Below are positions 51,808 to 60,773 of a stretch of DNA of 64,000 nucleotides, piece after piece (position 1 is the first letter of the stretch; each line of letters starts with the position of its first letter). Location of the stretch: positions 1-64,000 of the forward strand of contig NZ_MVBC01000002.1 in assembly GCF_002007105.1 (NCBI RefSeq), read 5' to 3'. Origin of the DNA: Hymenobacter sp. CRA2 (GTDB lineage: Bacteria > Bacteroidota > Bacteroidia > Cytophagales > Hymenobacteraceae). The notes beneath the pieces were generated by a model. That model saw only the letters and a program-made list of their open reading frames with translations, ran no database searches and was not told the DNA's origin. The position numbers were made by a program, and so were the translations under genes.

Positions 51808-54582
51808 TTACTCAAACAGCCAGTCCACTTCGCCGTCTTTATTGGTCACGCCCAGGCCGGCGTTGTAGGTGCGGATGGGCTCCTCGGCCGGCACAAAGCC
51901 CAGCAGCAGCGCGGCGCCGCGGCCTAGGTTCAGCGTGTGCGTGCCAGGCTTGAAGGAGTAAGTGTGCACGTTTACGGGCGGCAGGCCAGTTACCGTGGCG
52001 GCGTTGCTGATTTTGATGTCGGCTTGCCCGTAGTCATTGGCCGAGGCGTCGGTTTCCAGCTGCGGCGCGGGCAGGTAGCGCGGGTGTTTGCTGCCAAAGT
52101 AGCCCACCAGCAGCTTCACCGGCTGCTTGGTGCTGAAGCGCAGCTCGGTGCGCTGATTCTGCATCTGAGCTTTGCCGAGACGGATACCTTTCAAGCCCTG
52201 CAACTCGGGCGCCACGGCCGTCAGCTGGGCGGCGGTGTCGGCAAAGGCCACCTGGCCCGCGCCCACGGTGTAGGTCTGGGCCTTGCTCAGCAGCGTTACG
52301 GGCGCGGGAGTCAGGCGGGCAGTTTTCTGGCTGGCTGGCAGCAGGCGCACCTGCTTGAGCGAGTCGAGGTTGTGGCGCAGGTTGGCCAGCTCCTTCTGGT
52401 ACACCGGTAGCATTTCGGCCCAGGTGATGTAGGTGGCATCGACGCCGCGCATCGGGATTTTGCGTTGCGAGGTCTGCATGCTATTAGCGTACAGATACGT
52501 ATCCTTGGTCAGGGCCACCATCCGCTCCCAGTGCTGCACGCTGCGCGCCAGCAAGGGCACGGCGGCTTCCAGGTCGGCCACGTTGTGCGAGTATTTGTAG
52601 CGCAGGGTCAGCAAAGCAGCGCGGACCTTGTCGGCGTAGAAGTTGGCCAGCGCATCCTGGCAGTACATGTCGTTTTTGATGCGCTGAAACTCCGCCTGGT
52701 TTTGCGTCACGCCCGGCGCGGCCCGCTCGATGGCCGCCACGGCCGCTTTGCCGTGGGCCACCACTTCGTCGGCCACCTGCGGGGGCGTCTCGCCGATGTG
52801 CCTCTGCCCTTTCGCTTCCTTTTCGGCGTAGTCGATAATCATTTCGCCCTCCGGCGCTTCCGACTCATACAGGAGCGTAAACAGCCCGTAGCGGCGCGGA
52901 TTGATGAGCTGGGTCATCAGCATGCCCAGCGTCAGGGTCTGCCGGTTGCCGTCGGTGATGCCGTAGCGGCGCAGCAGCTTCGGCTCGATTTCGCCGGCCG
53001 CCTCGTAGGCGTCCAGGATGTGCTTGCCCGTTTCCACGGTGCCAAACTGCTGGCCGATCTGCCGGCCCCAGTAGTCGATTTCGCCCTGGCGCGGGCGGTC
53101 GGCTTTCCAGGCGTAGCGGGCCCACTGCTTGTACCAGAGCCAGTCCCGGTCGATCTGCAGCTGGCGCGGCTCCACCTTGTCGGCCGTGTAGGGCCAGTCC
53201 CAGTACGAGGCCTGCGGGTACAGGTGCAGGCCGTTGGAACCGTAGATGTTGTGCATGGCCTGCACCGATTTCTGGATGAAATCGGCCGAGGCATAGCGAA
53301 ACGGCTCCAGGTTGGCCAGAATGTGCACGTTCTGGATGTGCACCGAGTTCATGCTGCTGAGCTGGCGGTGCAGCTCGGCCCAACTCCCGCGCGGCGTATA
53401 GGTGGTCAGCGCCTCGCCGTTGAACTTGGCCTCGGTGTAGAGGTTCTTGTACAGCGGCAGTGCGGCGTTGATAACGCGCGGCGCGTCGGTGTCGTGGGCG
53501 CGCAGCACGATGGGGGGCAGCTCGGTCTGCTTCAGGGCTTTGAGCCCGTCCTGCACGCCAGGGATAATGGTCTTGGTAAACCAGTCCACGTCGTCCTGCC
53601 CCACGCCTTCCATGGCCTCGCCCAGCGCCACCATCAGGCCCACGTTGGGGTATTTCTCCACGAAGGCGGCAATGGACTTGCGCGTATAGTCGGCAATGAG
53701 CGGGGTGATGGGCCGGTTGCGGTCCTGGGTTTTGATGCCGTGGTGCTCGGCAAAGGGCTTCGAGACGATGATGTTGTAGAACATCTGTATCACCCAGATG
53801 CCGCGCTTGTCAGCCTCTTCGGTGAGGAAGCGGAACATTTCCTCGTTTTTCCGGAACGTAGCCTCGTCCACTTCCACGGCGTAGGGGTAGTCCTTCAGTC
53901 GCACCAGCGAGGCAAACGGGTGCCCGTTCCAGAGGTACAGCGAGTTCATGCGGTTGTCGACGAGCATATCCAGGTAGCGCACCCAGAGCTGCTTGTCGTA
54001 AAACCACGGAAACGTCTCGGGCGTGTACGGGTACTCGTACACGTGGCGGCCCGGCAGGTAGGTGGGCTTCTGCACCCCGATGCAAGCCCCGCGCATCACC
54101 ATTTCGGGCTGGTCGCTCAGGCTGATGCGGTCCTCCAGCTTGCCTTTGGCCTGCACCTGCTCGGCCAGTTCCAGGCAGCCGTAGAGGGCGCCGGAGTTGT
54201 CGGTGCCGCTGACGATGACCACGTCCTTGTCGCCGGAGGAAATAGCGAAACCTTCCTTGCCCGGTGCCTTGTCGGCCGGGGCGTGGAAGGTGGCGGCAGC
54301 TTGCTGCAGCAGCGCATCGGCGGCGCGGCCGATGACAATCAGGTTTTTCTTGCCGCTGAGCTTGTCCTGCTCGGTGATGGTGGCGGTGTAGCCGGCCGCG
54401 CGCAGGGCGGCGGCCAGTCGCTCGGCGCCAAAACGCAGGCGGGCGTGGGCGCCCTTGGGCAGCACGATGGTGCGGGCAGCGGGTTTGGCGGCAGGCGTGG
54501 CCAGGGCCGGGAGGCAGGACAGCAGCAGGCCGACCAGCAGCAAGCAGCTGGGCAGGAAACGGGACCAATACCGGTGGGGCAT
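51808..54582 (-). CDS. Large secreted glycosidase, alpha-glucuronidase/GH20-like barrel, family uncertain
   Basis: A 924-residue protein from the ATG at 54580-54582, which gives signal peptide MPHRYWSRFLPSCLLLVGLL. Residues about 35-160 form the small domain that precedes the barrel in GH67, GH115 and GH20 enzymes (GFAISSGDKDVVIVSGTDNSG, ALYGCLELAEQV). The barrel has MRGACIGVQKPTYLP, RYLDMLVDNRMNSLYLWNGH, GLMVALGEAMEGVGQDDVDW and QASYWDWPY; helical and sandwich parts follow. Acidic residues in LGEAMEG and RAHDTDAP are catalytic candidates. Clan membership is clear, but I cannot place it in a numbered GH family. It heads unit B behind promoter B. Confidence 0.75.
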   Translation of the reverse strand: MPHRYWSRFLPSCLLLVGLLLSCLPALATPAAKPAARTIVLPKGAHARLRFGAERLAAALRAAGYTATITEQDKLSGKKNLIVIGRAADALLQQAAATFHAPADKAPGKEGFAISSGDKDVVIVSGTDNSGALYGCLELAEQVQAKGKLEDRISLSDQPEMVMRGACIGVQKPTYLPGRHVYEYPYTPETFPWFYDKQLWVRYLDMLVDNRMNSLYLWNGHPFASLVRLKDYPYAVEVDEATFRKNEEMFRFLTEEADKRGIWVIQMFYNIIVSKPFAEHHGIKTQDRNRPITPLIADYTRKSIAAFVEKYPNVGLMVALGEAMEGVGQDDVDWFTKTIIPGVQDGLKALKQTELPPIVLRAHDTDAPRVINAALPLYKNLYTEAKFNGEALTTYTPRGSWAELHRQLSSMNSVHIQNVHILANLEPFRYASADFIQKSVQAMHNIYGSNGLHLYPQASYWDWPYTADKVEPRQLQIDRDWLWYKQWARYAWKADRPRQGEIDYWGRQIGQQFGTVETGKHILDAYEAAGEIEPKLLRRYGITDGNRQTLTLGMLMTQLINPRRYGLFTLLYESEAPEGEMIIDYAEKEAKGQRHIGETPPQVADEVVAHGKAAVAAIERAAPGVTQNQAEFQRIKNDMYCQDALANFYADKVRAALLTLRYKYSHNVADLEAAVPLLARSVQHWERMVALTKDTYLYANSMQTSQRKIPMRGVDATYITWAEMLPVYQKELANLRHNLDSLKQVRLLPASQKTARLTPAPVTLLSKAQTYTVGAGQVAFADTAAQLTAVAPELQGLKGIRLGKAQMQNQRTELRFSTKQPVKLLVGYFGSKHPRYLPAPQLETDASANDYGQADIKISNAATVTGLPPVNVHTYSFKPGTHTLNLGRGAALLLGFVPAEEPIRTYNAGLGVTNKDGEVDWLFE

Positions 54583-55110
54583 CGTTCGGGCTGGGGTTCG
54601 GGGTGGTGGGCACGCCGGGCCGACCGGCCAAGCGCCTTCGTCGGTCCAAAAAGTGATAAGCGGCTCAGCCCGCAGAACCGGCCGAGGGGGCGGCGCGATG
54701 ATTCCCACTCTTGCGCGCCGCCCCTACCAATGCCGGGGCGCGTGCCGCCGGGTTGGCCGAATTCACTGCCTTTCTGGTCGAAGGGAGTAGTTCAAAAGTA
54801 CCGGAGCCGGGGTCGGAGGCTGTATACCTTTTTCCCCAATCATTATACAATCTTGCCTTCTGCCAATCAGCAGCGAAAAATCCAGCAAATCCAGCTTGGG
54901 CAGCCGCAGCGCCGGGTTACGGTGCCACCGGCTTTTTGCCGGATGATTTCCGCGGCTTTCGGCCCGGCCAAGTACTGCTGCGCGCCGATTTCAGGACCGC
55001 GACACCCGCCGCGGGACCTTCCGCCGGGCCGGGCCGCTTCATTCAGCGCATGCACATATCCTACAACCCTTACCTGCGCAGCCGGGCGGCAACGCTCGGC
55101 CCAGCCCCAT
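54583..55110. other. 528-bp region upstream of unit B
   Basis: Contains the unit B promoter and activator site at 54793-54855. The rest (54856-55110) holds no supported gene. Reading frames there have no family resemblance. No clear terminator for the LacI gene was found. Confidence 0.5.
54793..54855 (-). promoter_or_regulatory. Unit B promoter and activator site
   Basis: TACTTTTG (54800-54793 on the minus strand) fits TAnnTTTG exactly. CAAGATTGTATAAT begins 55 nt upstream of its first base and GGGGAAAA ends 29 nt upstream, the same spacing as at unit A. Over the 26-bp site the two agree at 21 positions. Confidence 0.7.
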
Positions 55111-56211
55111 CTACGACGCCGCTGCCCGCGGCTTCCGGGCGGCTTTGCCCGCCTTCGTGGCGTGCAAGGACGAGTCGCGCACAATCAGCTCGGGCCGCAG
55201 CACCACTTGCCGCGCCCCGAAAGCAGCCCCGTCGGCTTGCAGCACTTCCAGCAGCAGCCGCACGGCCGCCTGGCCCATTTCCTCGCAGCGCTGGTCCACG
55301 CTGGTCAGGTTGGGCTGCGATATCACCGTGAAGCCCTCGTTGCTGAAGCCCGCCACGGCCACATCCTGCGGCACGCGCCGCCCCTGCCGCTGCGCCTCCA
55401 GCATGGCCCCGAGGGCGCAGTAGTCACCAGCGGCAAACACGGCGTCGGGCGGCTCGGGCAGGGCCAGCAGCTGGCGCATGGCGGCCGCTCCTTGGTCCTG
55501 GGTCATGTCCGTGTCGAGGATGAGGGCGTCGTCCGGGGGCAGACCGGCTTCGCGCAGGGCGCTGAGGTAGCCCTGCCGACGGTTTTTGTAGATGGTCAGG
55601 TGCTGCGGCCCGGCCAGGTGGGCAATGCGCCGGCAGCCCTGCTCGATGAGGTGCCGAGTGGAGAGGTAGCCGCCTTCGTAGTCGTTGAGCACCACAGCGT
55701 TGATGTCGGCGTCGTCCAGCACCCGGTCGAAGAGCACCAGCGGCAGGCCCCGGCTGCGCACCTTCTCGAAGTGCTGCAGATCGAGCGTGGTGCGCGACAA
55801 CGACACCAGAATACCCGCTACCTGCGCGCTGAGCAGGGCGTCCAGGTTGTGCTGCTCCTGGGCTACGTCCTCGTTGGATTGGCAGATGATGACGTTGTAG
55901 CCAGCGCGGCGGGCGGCCGTTTCCATACCGTGTACCACCGAGGGGAAAAAGCGCCCTTCGATGTAGGGCACGATGATGCCCAGCAGCTGGCTTTTGCCCT
56001 TGCGCAGGGCCGAGGCCAGGCGGTTGGGCTGGTAGTTGTACTTCTTGGCCAGCTTCAGCACCTTCTGCTTCATGGCCGGCCCGATGCTGTGGTGGTCGCT
56101 CAGGGCCCGCGAAATAGTGGTCATGCTCACCCCCAGCTCCCGGGCCAGGTCGGCCATGGAAACGGACGAGCCGGCCGCAGCCGGAGCAGATGATTTCTTA
56201 CGCGGAGCCAT
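55111..56211 (-). CDS. LacI-family transcriptional regulator of the arabinose operon
   Basis: A 366-residue LacI/GalR repressor. The helix-turn-helix lies at about 17-40 (VSMADLARELGVSMTTISRALS), the hinge contains NYQPNRLASALRKGKS, and the periplasmic-binding-like sensor domain has GIIVPYIEGRFFPSVVHGME and FDRVLDDADINAVVLNDYEGG, FAAGDYCALGA. It is the last gene after araA, on the same strand. The likely operators are the two CG-centred near-palindromes upstream of the galM-type gene. The ligand is presumably L-arabinose or a phosphorylated derivative. Confidence 0.92.
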   Translation of the reverse strand: MAPRKKSSAPAAAGSSVSMADLARELGVSMTTISRALSDHHSIGPAMKQKVLKLAKKYNYQPNRLASALRKGKSQLLGIIVPYIEGRFFPSVVHGMETAARRAGYNVIICQSNEDVAQEQHNLDALLSAQVAGILVSLSRTTLDLQHFEKVRSRGLPLVLFDRVLDDADINAVVLNDYEGGYLSTRHLIEQGCRRIAHLAGPQHLTIYKNRRQGYLSALREAGLPPDDALILDTDMTQDQGAAAMRQLLALPEPPDAVFAAGDYCALGAMLEAQRQGRRVPQDVAVAGFSNEGFTVISQPNLTSVDQRCEEMGQAAVRLLLEVLQADGAAFGARQVVLRPELIVRDSSLHATKAGKAARKPRAAAS

Positions 56212-56296
56212 GCGAAAAGCGGAGCTAAAGGCAGCAAAGATACAGGCGGAGTGGCTGGCAACGGCCAGAAAGCTCGTTTTGACGACAAAGCCAGAA

Positions 56297-56407
56297 CGTC
56301 ATGCGGAGCGTAGTCGAAGCATCTCGCGTGCTGACTCCGGATAGCAACCCGCTGAAAGGAATTGCTATCTGGCGAGATGTCTCGACTTCGCTCGACATGA
56401 CGTTCTG
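56297..56407. repeat. Dispersed palindromic repeat, full copy
   Basis: CGTCATGCGGAGCGTAGTCG on the left against CGACTTCGCTCGACATGACG on the right. Inner GGATAGCAA and TTGCTATC pair around CCCGCTGAAAGGA. It separates the lacI-type and araA genes. Confidence 0.75.
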
Positions 56408-56429
56408 CTACTCAATGCTTCAGCTAGCC

Positions 56430-57920
56430 TTAACGGCCACTGAAGGCTACCTCGTTGTAGCGCAGCTCGTTTTTGAAGCGGCGCAGCTTGGTGTCCTCGT
56501 CGATGACCACGCACTCGATGCCGGCCATTTCAGCGAAGTCCTCCAGGTACTCGGTGGTCAGGTTCTGGCTGTAGCCGGTGTGGTGGGCGCCGCCGGCCAG
56601 TATCCAGGCAGCGGCACCGGTGGCCAGGTCGGGCTGCACTTTCCAGAGCACGCGGGCCACGGGCAGCTTGGGCAGCTCGGCCTCAGGCGCCACGGCCTCC
56701 ACTTCGTTCACAATCATGCGGAACCGCGTGCCCATATCCACGATGGTGGCGTTCAGGGCCGGGCCGGCGGGGCAGTTGAACACCAGGCGCACCGGGTCGG
56801 CCTTGCCGCCGATGCCCAGCGGGTGCACTTCGGCGCGCACCTTGCCTTCGGCGATGCTGGGACAGATTTCGAGCATGTGCGAGCCGAGCACCTGCTCGTT
56901 GCCGGGGGCCAGGTGGTAGGTGTAGTCCTCCATGAAGGAGTTGCCGCCGGGCAGCCCGGCGCCCATCACCTTCATGGCGCGCACCAGGGCCGAGGTTTTC
57001 CAGTCGCCCTCGCCACCGAAGCCGTAGCCGTCGGCCATCAGGCGCTGGGTGGCAATGCCGGGCAGCTGCGCCAGCCCGTGCAGGTCTTCGAAGGTATCGG
57101 TGAAGCCCTTGGCGTTGGTTTCCTTCAGGAAGCGGCGCAGGCCCAGCTCGATGCGCGCAGCCTCGCGCAGCGAGGAACGGAACGTGCCGCCGTCCCGCAG
57201 GCCTTCGGCCAGCTCGTACTGCGCTTCGTATTCCTGCATCAGCTCCTCTATTTCGCCGTCGCTCACGGCATGCACCACCGCGGCCAGGTCGCCGATGCCG
57301 TAGGTGTTGACGGAGTAGCCAAACTTGATTTCGGCCTCTACCTTGTCGCCCTCGGTCACCGCCACGTAGCGCATGTTGTCGCCGAAACGCACGAAGCGCG
57401 CGCCCTGCCAGTCGGCCCAGGCGCAGGCGGCGCGGGCCCAGATGCTCAGCCGCTCGTGCACGTCGGCGCTCTGCCAGTGGCCCACCACCACCTTGCGGCG
57501 GATGCCCATGCGTGTACCGATGAAGCCGAATTCCCGGTCGCCGTGCGCCGACTGGTTCAGGTTCATGAAATCCATGTCGATGTCGCCCCACGGAATGTCG
57601 CGGTTGAACTGGGTATGCAGGTGAGCTAGCGGCTTGCGCAGGATTTTCAGGCCGTTGATCCACATTTTGGCCGGCGAGAAGGTGTGCATCCAGGCCACCA
57701 GACCCACGCAGTTGTCTGCCGCGTTGGCTTCCTGAATCAGCTGGTAAATGGCCTCGGGGCCCGTCAGCACGGGCTTGAACACCACCCGCACGGGCAGTTT
57801 CTCATCCAGCGCCGCCGCAATCTGCTGGGAGTGCGTGTCGACCTGGGCCAGGGTTTCGGGGCCGTAGAGGTGCTGGCTGCCGGTGATAAACCAGACTTCG
57901 AACTGCGAAAGATCAATCAT
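56430..57920 (-). CDS. araA: L-arabinose isomerase
   Basis: A 496-residue cytoplasmic enzyme converting L-arabinose to L-ribulose, with manganese as usual cofactor. The start at 57918-57920 ([20 protein letters not shown]) matches known AraA N-termini; an upstream frame from 58028 reads through a repeat. Landmarks: [77 protein letters not shown] and [10 protein letters not shown] with metal-binding His. Length is normal for the family. It lies in the arabinose operon between araD and the LacI-family gene. Confidence 0.97.
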   Translation of the reverse strand: MIDLSQFEVWFITGSQHLYGPETLAQVDTHSQQIAAALDEKLPVRVVFKPVLTGPEAIYQLIQEANAADNCVGLVAWMHTFSPAKMWINGLKILRKPLAHLHTQFNRDIPWGDIDMDFMNLNQSAHGDREFGFIGTRMGIRRKVVVGHWQSADVHERLSIWARAACAWADWQGARFVRFGDNMRYVAVTEGDKVEAEIKFGYSVNTYGIGDLAAVVHAVSDGEIEELMQEYEAQYELAEGLRDGGTFRSSLREAARIELGLRRFLKETNAKGFTDTFEDLHGLAQLPGIATQRLMADGYGFGGEGDWKTSALVRAMKVMGAGLPGGNSFMEDYTYHLAPGNEQVLGSHMLEICPSIAEGKVRAEVHPLGIGGKADPVRLVFNCPAGPALNATIVDMGTRFRMIVNEVEAVAPEAELPKLPVARVLWKVQPDLATGAAAWILAGGAHHTGYSQNLTTEYLEDFAEMAGIECVVIDEDTKLRRFKNELRYNEVAFSGR

Positions 57921-58010
57921 GGGAGGAGGAAAAAACGGGAGGTGCGCCGCGGCTACGCGGCGCGTTGGGTGGTTTGGGTTACTGGTTGATTGAAGAGAGC
58001 AAGTCACCTG

Positions 58011-58210
58011 CACGTCATGCTGAGGCACAGTCGAAGCATCTCTACCGCTTCGTCTGCGCCTCTTCGGTCGTCATTCCAAGCGAAGTCGAGGACCCGAAGG
58101 AAGGCGCTAGCCAATCTCGCATGCTGACGTCAGGTAACATTCTTTTCGTTGGAGTTACTCTCGGATGTCAGCACGCGAGATGTTTCGGCTTCGCTCGACA
58201 GGACGTTCTA
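58011..58210. repeat. Dispersed palindromic repeat, composite copy
   Basis: Combines the CGTCATGCTGAGGCACAGTC left end, the GAAGCATCTCTACCG segment also at 6630 and 17130, and the TTCTTTTCGTTGGAGTTACT plus GTCAGCACGCGAGATG right half ending in CTCGACAGGACGTTCT. It fills the araD-araA gap. Confidence 0.65.
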
Positions 58211-58248
58211 CTTGAGCCGTTCAATGAGGCCGCGAGTATGCGTCTCTG

Positions 58249-58947
58249 CTACTGCCCGTAGTACGAATTGGCGCCGTGCTTCCGCTCGTAGTGCTTGCGG
58301 ATGAGCGAGTCCTTCAGGCGCGGCAGGCCGGGGCGCAGCGTGCAGCTCAGGTACGCCATGCGGGCTATTTCTTCGAGCACGGCGCTGTTGTATACGGCCT
58401 TATCCACGGTCTTGCCCCAGGTGAAGGGCGCGTGGTTGCCCACCAGAATCATTTCTACTTCCTCGGGTGTGAGGCCGCGCCGCTGCAGCTCGTTGATGAT
58501 CTGCCAGCCGGTTTGGTGCTCGTAGTCTTCCTGGATGTACACGTCGCTCATGGGCGGGGCGCAGGGCACGTCCACGGTGAGGTGGTCGGCGTGGGTGGTG
58601 CCGAGGATGGGAATGTCGAGCTGCGTCTGGGCCCAGGCGGTGGCGTAGGTGCTGTGCGTGTGCACGATGCCGCCGATGCCCTCCCACTGCGCGTAAAGCA
58701 GGGCGTGGGTTTTGGTGTCCGATGAGGGGCGCTTCTCCCCTTCCACGATGTTGTTCTGGAAGTCCACGATGACGATGTCCTCGGGGCGCAGCGTCTCGTA
58801 GGGCACGCCGCTGGGCTTGATGGCGAAAACACTCTTCTGGCGGTCCACCACCGAGGCATTGCCAAAAGTGAAGAGCACCAGCCCGAGCTTGGGCAGCTGC
58901 ATGTTGGCCTGGTAGCAGGCCTCTTTGATATCCTGGTATTGACTCAT
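58249..58947 (-). CDS. araD: L-ribulose-5-phosphate 4-epimerase
   Basis: A 232-residue class II aldolase-fold enzyme converting L-ribulose 5-phosphate to D-xylulose 5-phosphate. Zinc ligands are visible in HTHSTYATAW, and GTTHADHLTVDVPC and NHAPFTWGK follow. TFGNASVVD and KPSGVPYETL bind the phosphate. Length is typical (about 231). It starts 11 bp after the stop of araB, as expected in an operon. Confidence 0.97.
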   Translation of the reverse strand: MSQYQDIKEACYQANMQLPKLGLVLFTFGNASVVDRQKSVFAIKPSGVPYETLRPEDIVIVDFQNNIVEGEKRPSSDTKTHALLYAQWEGIGGIVHTHSTYATAWAQTQLDIPILGTTHADHLTVDVPCAPPMSDVYIQEDYEHQTGWQIINELQRRGLTPEEVEMILVGNHAPFTWGKTVDKAVYNSAVLEEIARMAYLSCTLRPGLPRLKDSLIRKHYERKHGANSYYGQ

Positions 58948-58957
58948 GCGGAAAGGC

Positions 58958-60664
58958 TTAAGCGTTGTCGATCAGCGCCGTTTCGGCCACTTCCCCGGCC
59001 ATCGACTGCGTGTTCTGCTCCACGAACTGCCCAAAGGCGAGGTACTGCTGGTAGCGCGCCTCGTAGTCGGCCACGCGGTCGGGGTTGGGGGCATAGGTTT
59101 CGGCGAAGCCGTTGCCCATGGCGCGCTGGGCGGTGGTCACGTCGGGGTGCAGGCCGGCGGCCACGGCGGCGTACATGGCCGCGCCCAGGGCCGGGGCTTG
59201 GTCCGATTCGGCCACTTTGATGGGGCGGTTGAGCACGTCGGCCAGGGTTTGCATCATGAAGGCCGACTTTTTGGCCACACCGCCTAACCCAATGACCTGC
59301 TTGATAGGCACGCTCTGCTCCTCGAAGCGCTCCACGATGCGGCGCGAGCCGTAGCAGATGGACTCCACCAGGGCCCGGAAAATCTGCGGGGCGTCGGTGC
59401 CCATGCTCAAGTTCATCAGGGCGCCTTTCAGGGCCTGGTTGGCGTCGGGCGTGCGGCGGCCGTTCACCCAGTCCAGGGCCAGCACCGCCGATTCTGCGGG
59501 GTCGACGGCCGCGGCGGCTTCGTTCAGGGCTGCCATCATCTTACCAGCCAGCTCCTCGCGCAGCTTTTCCTGCTGCTCGGCCGTCAGCACCTTCGACTGC
59601 GGCAGCAGCGTACGCAGCGGCCACTCGATCAGCTGCCGGAACCAGGCCAGCAGGTCTCCCACGGCCGATTGGCCGGCTTCCAGGCCCAGCATGCCCGGCA
59701 CCACCGAGCCATCCACCTGTCCGCAGATGCCCGGCACCAGCTTGGCCCCGACTTCCTGCATGGGCGCCACCACGATGTCGCAGGTGCTGGTGCCCATCAC
59801 TTTCACCATGGAATAGGCTTCGATTTCGCCCGCCACCGCGCCAGCGTGGGCATCGAAGGAGCCCACGGCTACTACGGTATCGGGGCTCAGGCCGAGGCGC
59901 TTGGCCCACTCATCGGAGAGCGTACCAGCTACCTGGTCGGCGGTGAAGGTGTCGGTGAACAGGCGGGGGCGCAGACCGGCTAGTTTGGGCTCCAGGTGCA
60001 CCAGGAATTCCTCGCTGGGCAGGCCGCCCCAGCTTTCGTGCCACATGGCCTTGTGGCCGGCGGCGCAGCGGCTGCGCTTGAAGCTAGCCAGGTCGCCGCC
60101 GGTCAGCTGCAGGGTGAGCCAGTCGCAGTGCTCCATCCAGGAGTGCGCGGCCTGGGCCACGGCCTCGTCTTCGCGCACCACGTGCATGATTTTGGCCCAG
60201 AACCACTCCGAGGAATAAATACCGCCCTCGAAGCGGGTGAAATCCTCCCCGCCCCAGGTTTTGGCCTTCTGGTTGATTTCGGCGGCTTCGGCCAGGGCCG
60301 TGTGGTCCTTCCAGAGCACGAACATGGCGTTGGGATTCTCCGCAAACTCGGGCAATAGGGCGAGGCTCTGCCCCTGCTCGTTCACGGCGCCAGGCGTCGA
60401 GCCGGTAGTATCCACGGCCAGGCCCACAATCTGCTCGGCGGGCACCGTGGCAGCTACTTGCCGCACGGTGGCTTCCAGGCCTTCGAGGTGGTCGAGCGGG
60501 TGCTGGCGAAATTGGTTTTGGGTGGCGTTGCAGTAGGCGCCGCGCTGCCAGCGGGCGTACGGGTGCACGGCCTGGGCCACTTCGGCGCCGGTGCGGGCAT
60601 CCACCAACAGGGCGCGTACCGAGTCGGTGCCGTAGTCGATGCCGATGACGTATTTCTGAGACAT
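58958..60664 (-). CDS. araB: Ribulokinase
   Basis: A 568-residue FGGY-family kinase phosphorylating L-ribulose. The start at 60662-60664 (MSQKYVIGIDYGTDSVRALL) gives the expected ATPase-fold N-terminus; a longer frame from 60730 is unlikely. Other marks: AVDTTGSTPGAVNEQG, CDWLTLQLTGG, VAVGSFDAHAGAVAG, VVPGMLGLEAGQSAVGDL and VIGLGGVAKKSAFMMQ. It is second in the arabinose operon. Some ribulokinases also accept D-ribulose. Confidence 0.96.
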   Translation of the reverse strand: MSQKYVIGIDYGTDSVRALLVDARTGAEVAQAVHPYARWQRGAYCNATQNQFRQHPLDHLEGLEATVRQVAATVPAEQIVGLAVDTTGSTPGAVNEQGQSLALLPEFAENPNAMFVLWKDHTALAEAAEINQKAKTWGGEDFTRFEGGIYSSEWFWAKIMHVVREDEAVAQAAHSWMEHCDWLTLQLTGGDLASFKRSRCAAGHKAMWHESWGGLPSEEFLVHLEPKLAGLRPRLFTDTFTADQVAGTLSDEWAKRLGLSPDTVVAVGSFDAHAGAVAGEIEAYSMVKVMGTSTCDIVVAPMQEVGAKLVPGICGQVDGSVVPGMLGLEAGQSAVGDLLAWFRQLIEWPLRTLLPQSKVLTAEQQEKLREELAGKMMAALNEAAAAVDPAESAVLALDWVNGRRTPDANQALKGALMNLSMGTDAPQIFRALVESICYGSRRIVERFEEQSVPIKQVIGLGGVAKKSAFMMQTLADVLNRPIKVAESDQAPALGAAMYAAVAAGLHPDVTTAQRAMGNGFAETYAPNPDRVADYEARYQQYLAFGQFVEQNTQSMAGEVAETALIDNA

Positions 60665-60773
60665 ATGGGTGAAATGGTGAGGTGATGAAATGGCGAGGTG
60701 GAGGTTCGGAAGGCCCAAGCCGCGCAGCAAACGCAGCCAGCACGGTACTCACCAATTCCCCTCCCTATTTCAT

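Noticed and set aside
54867-55184. Minus-strand frame of 105 residues between the LacI gene and unit B
   Set aside because: It overlaps the end of the LacI gene, has an Arg/Pro-rich random composition and no recognisable domain.
55111-56211. LacI-type regulator as controller of the pectin operons
   Set aside because: Its probable CG-centred operators are found only upstream of the arabinose operon; the pectin promoters carry a different, non-palindromic site.
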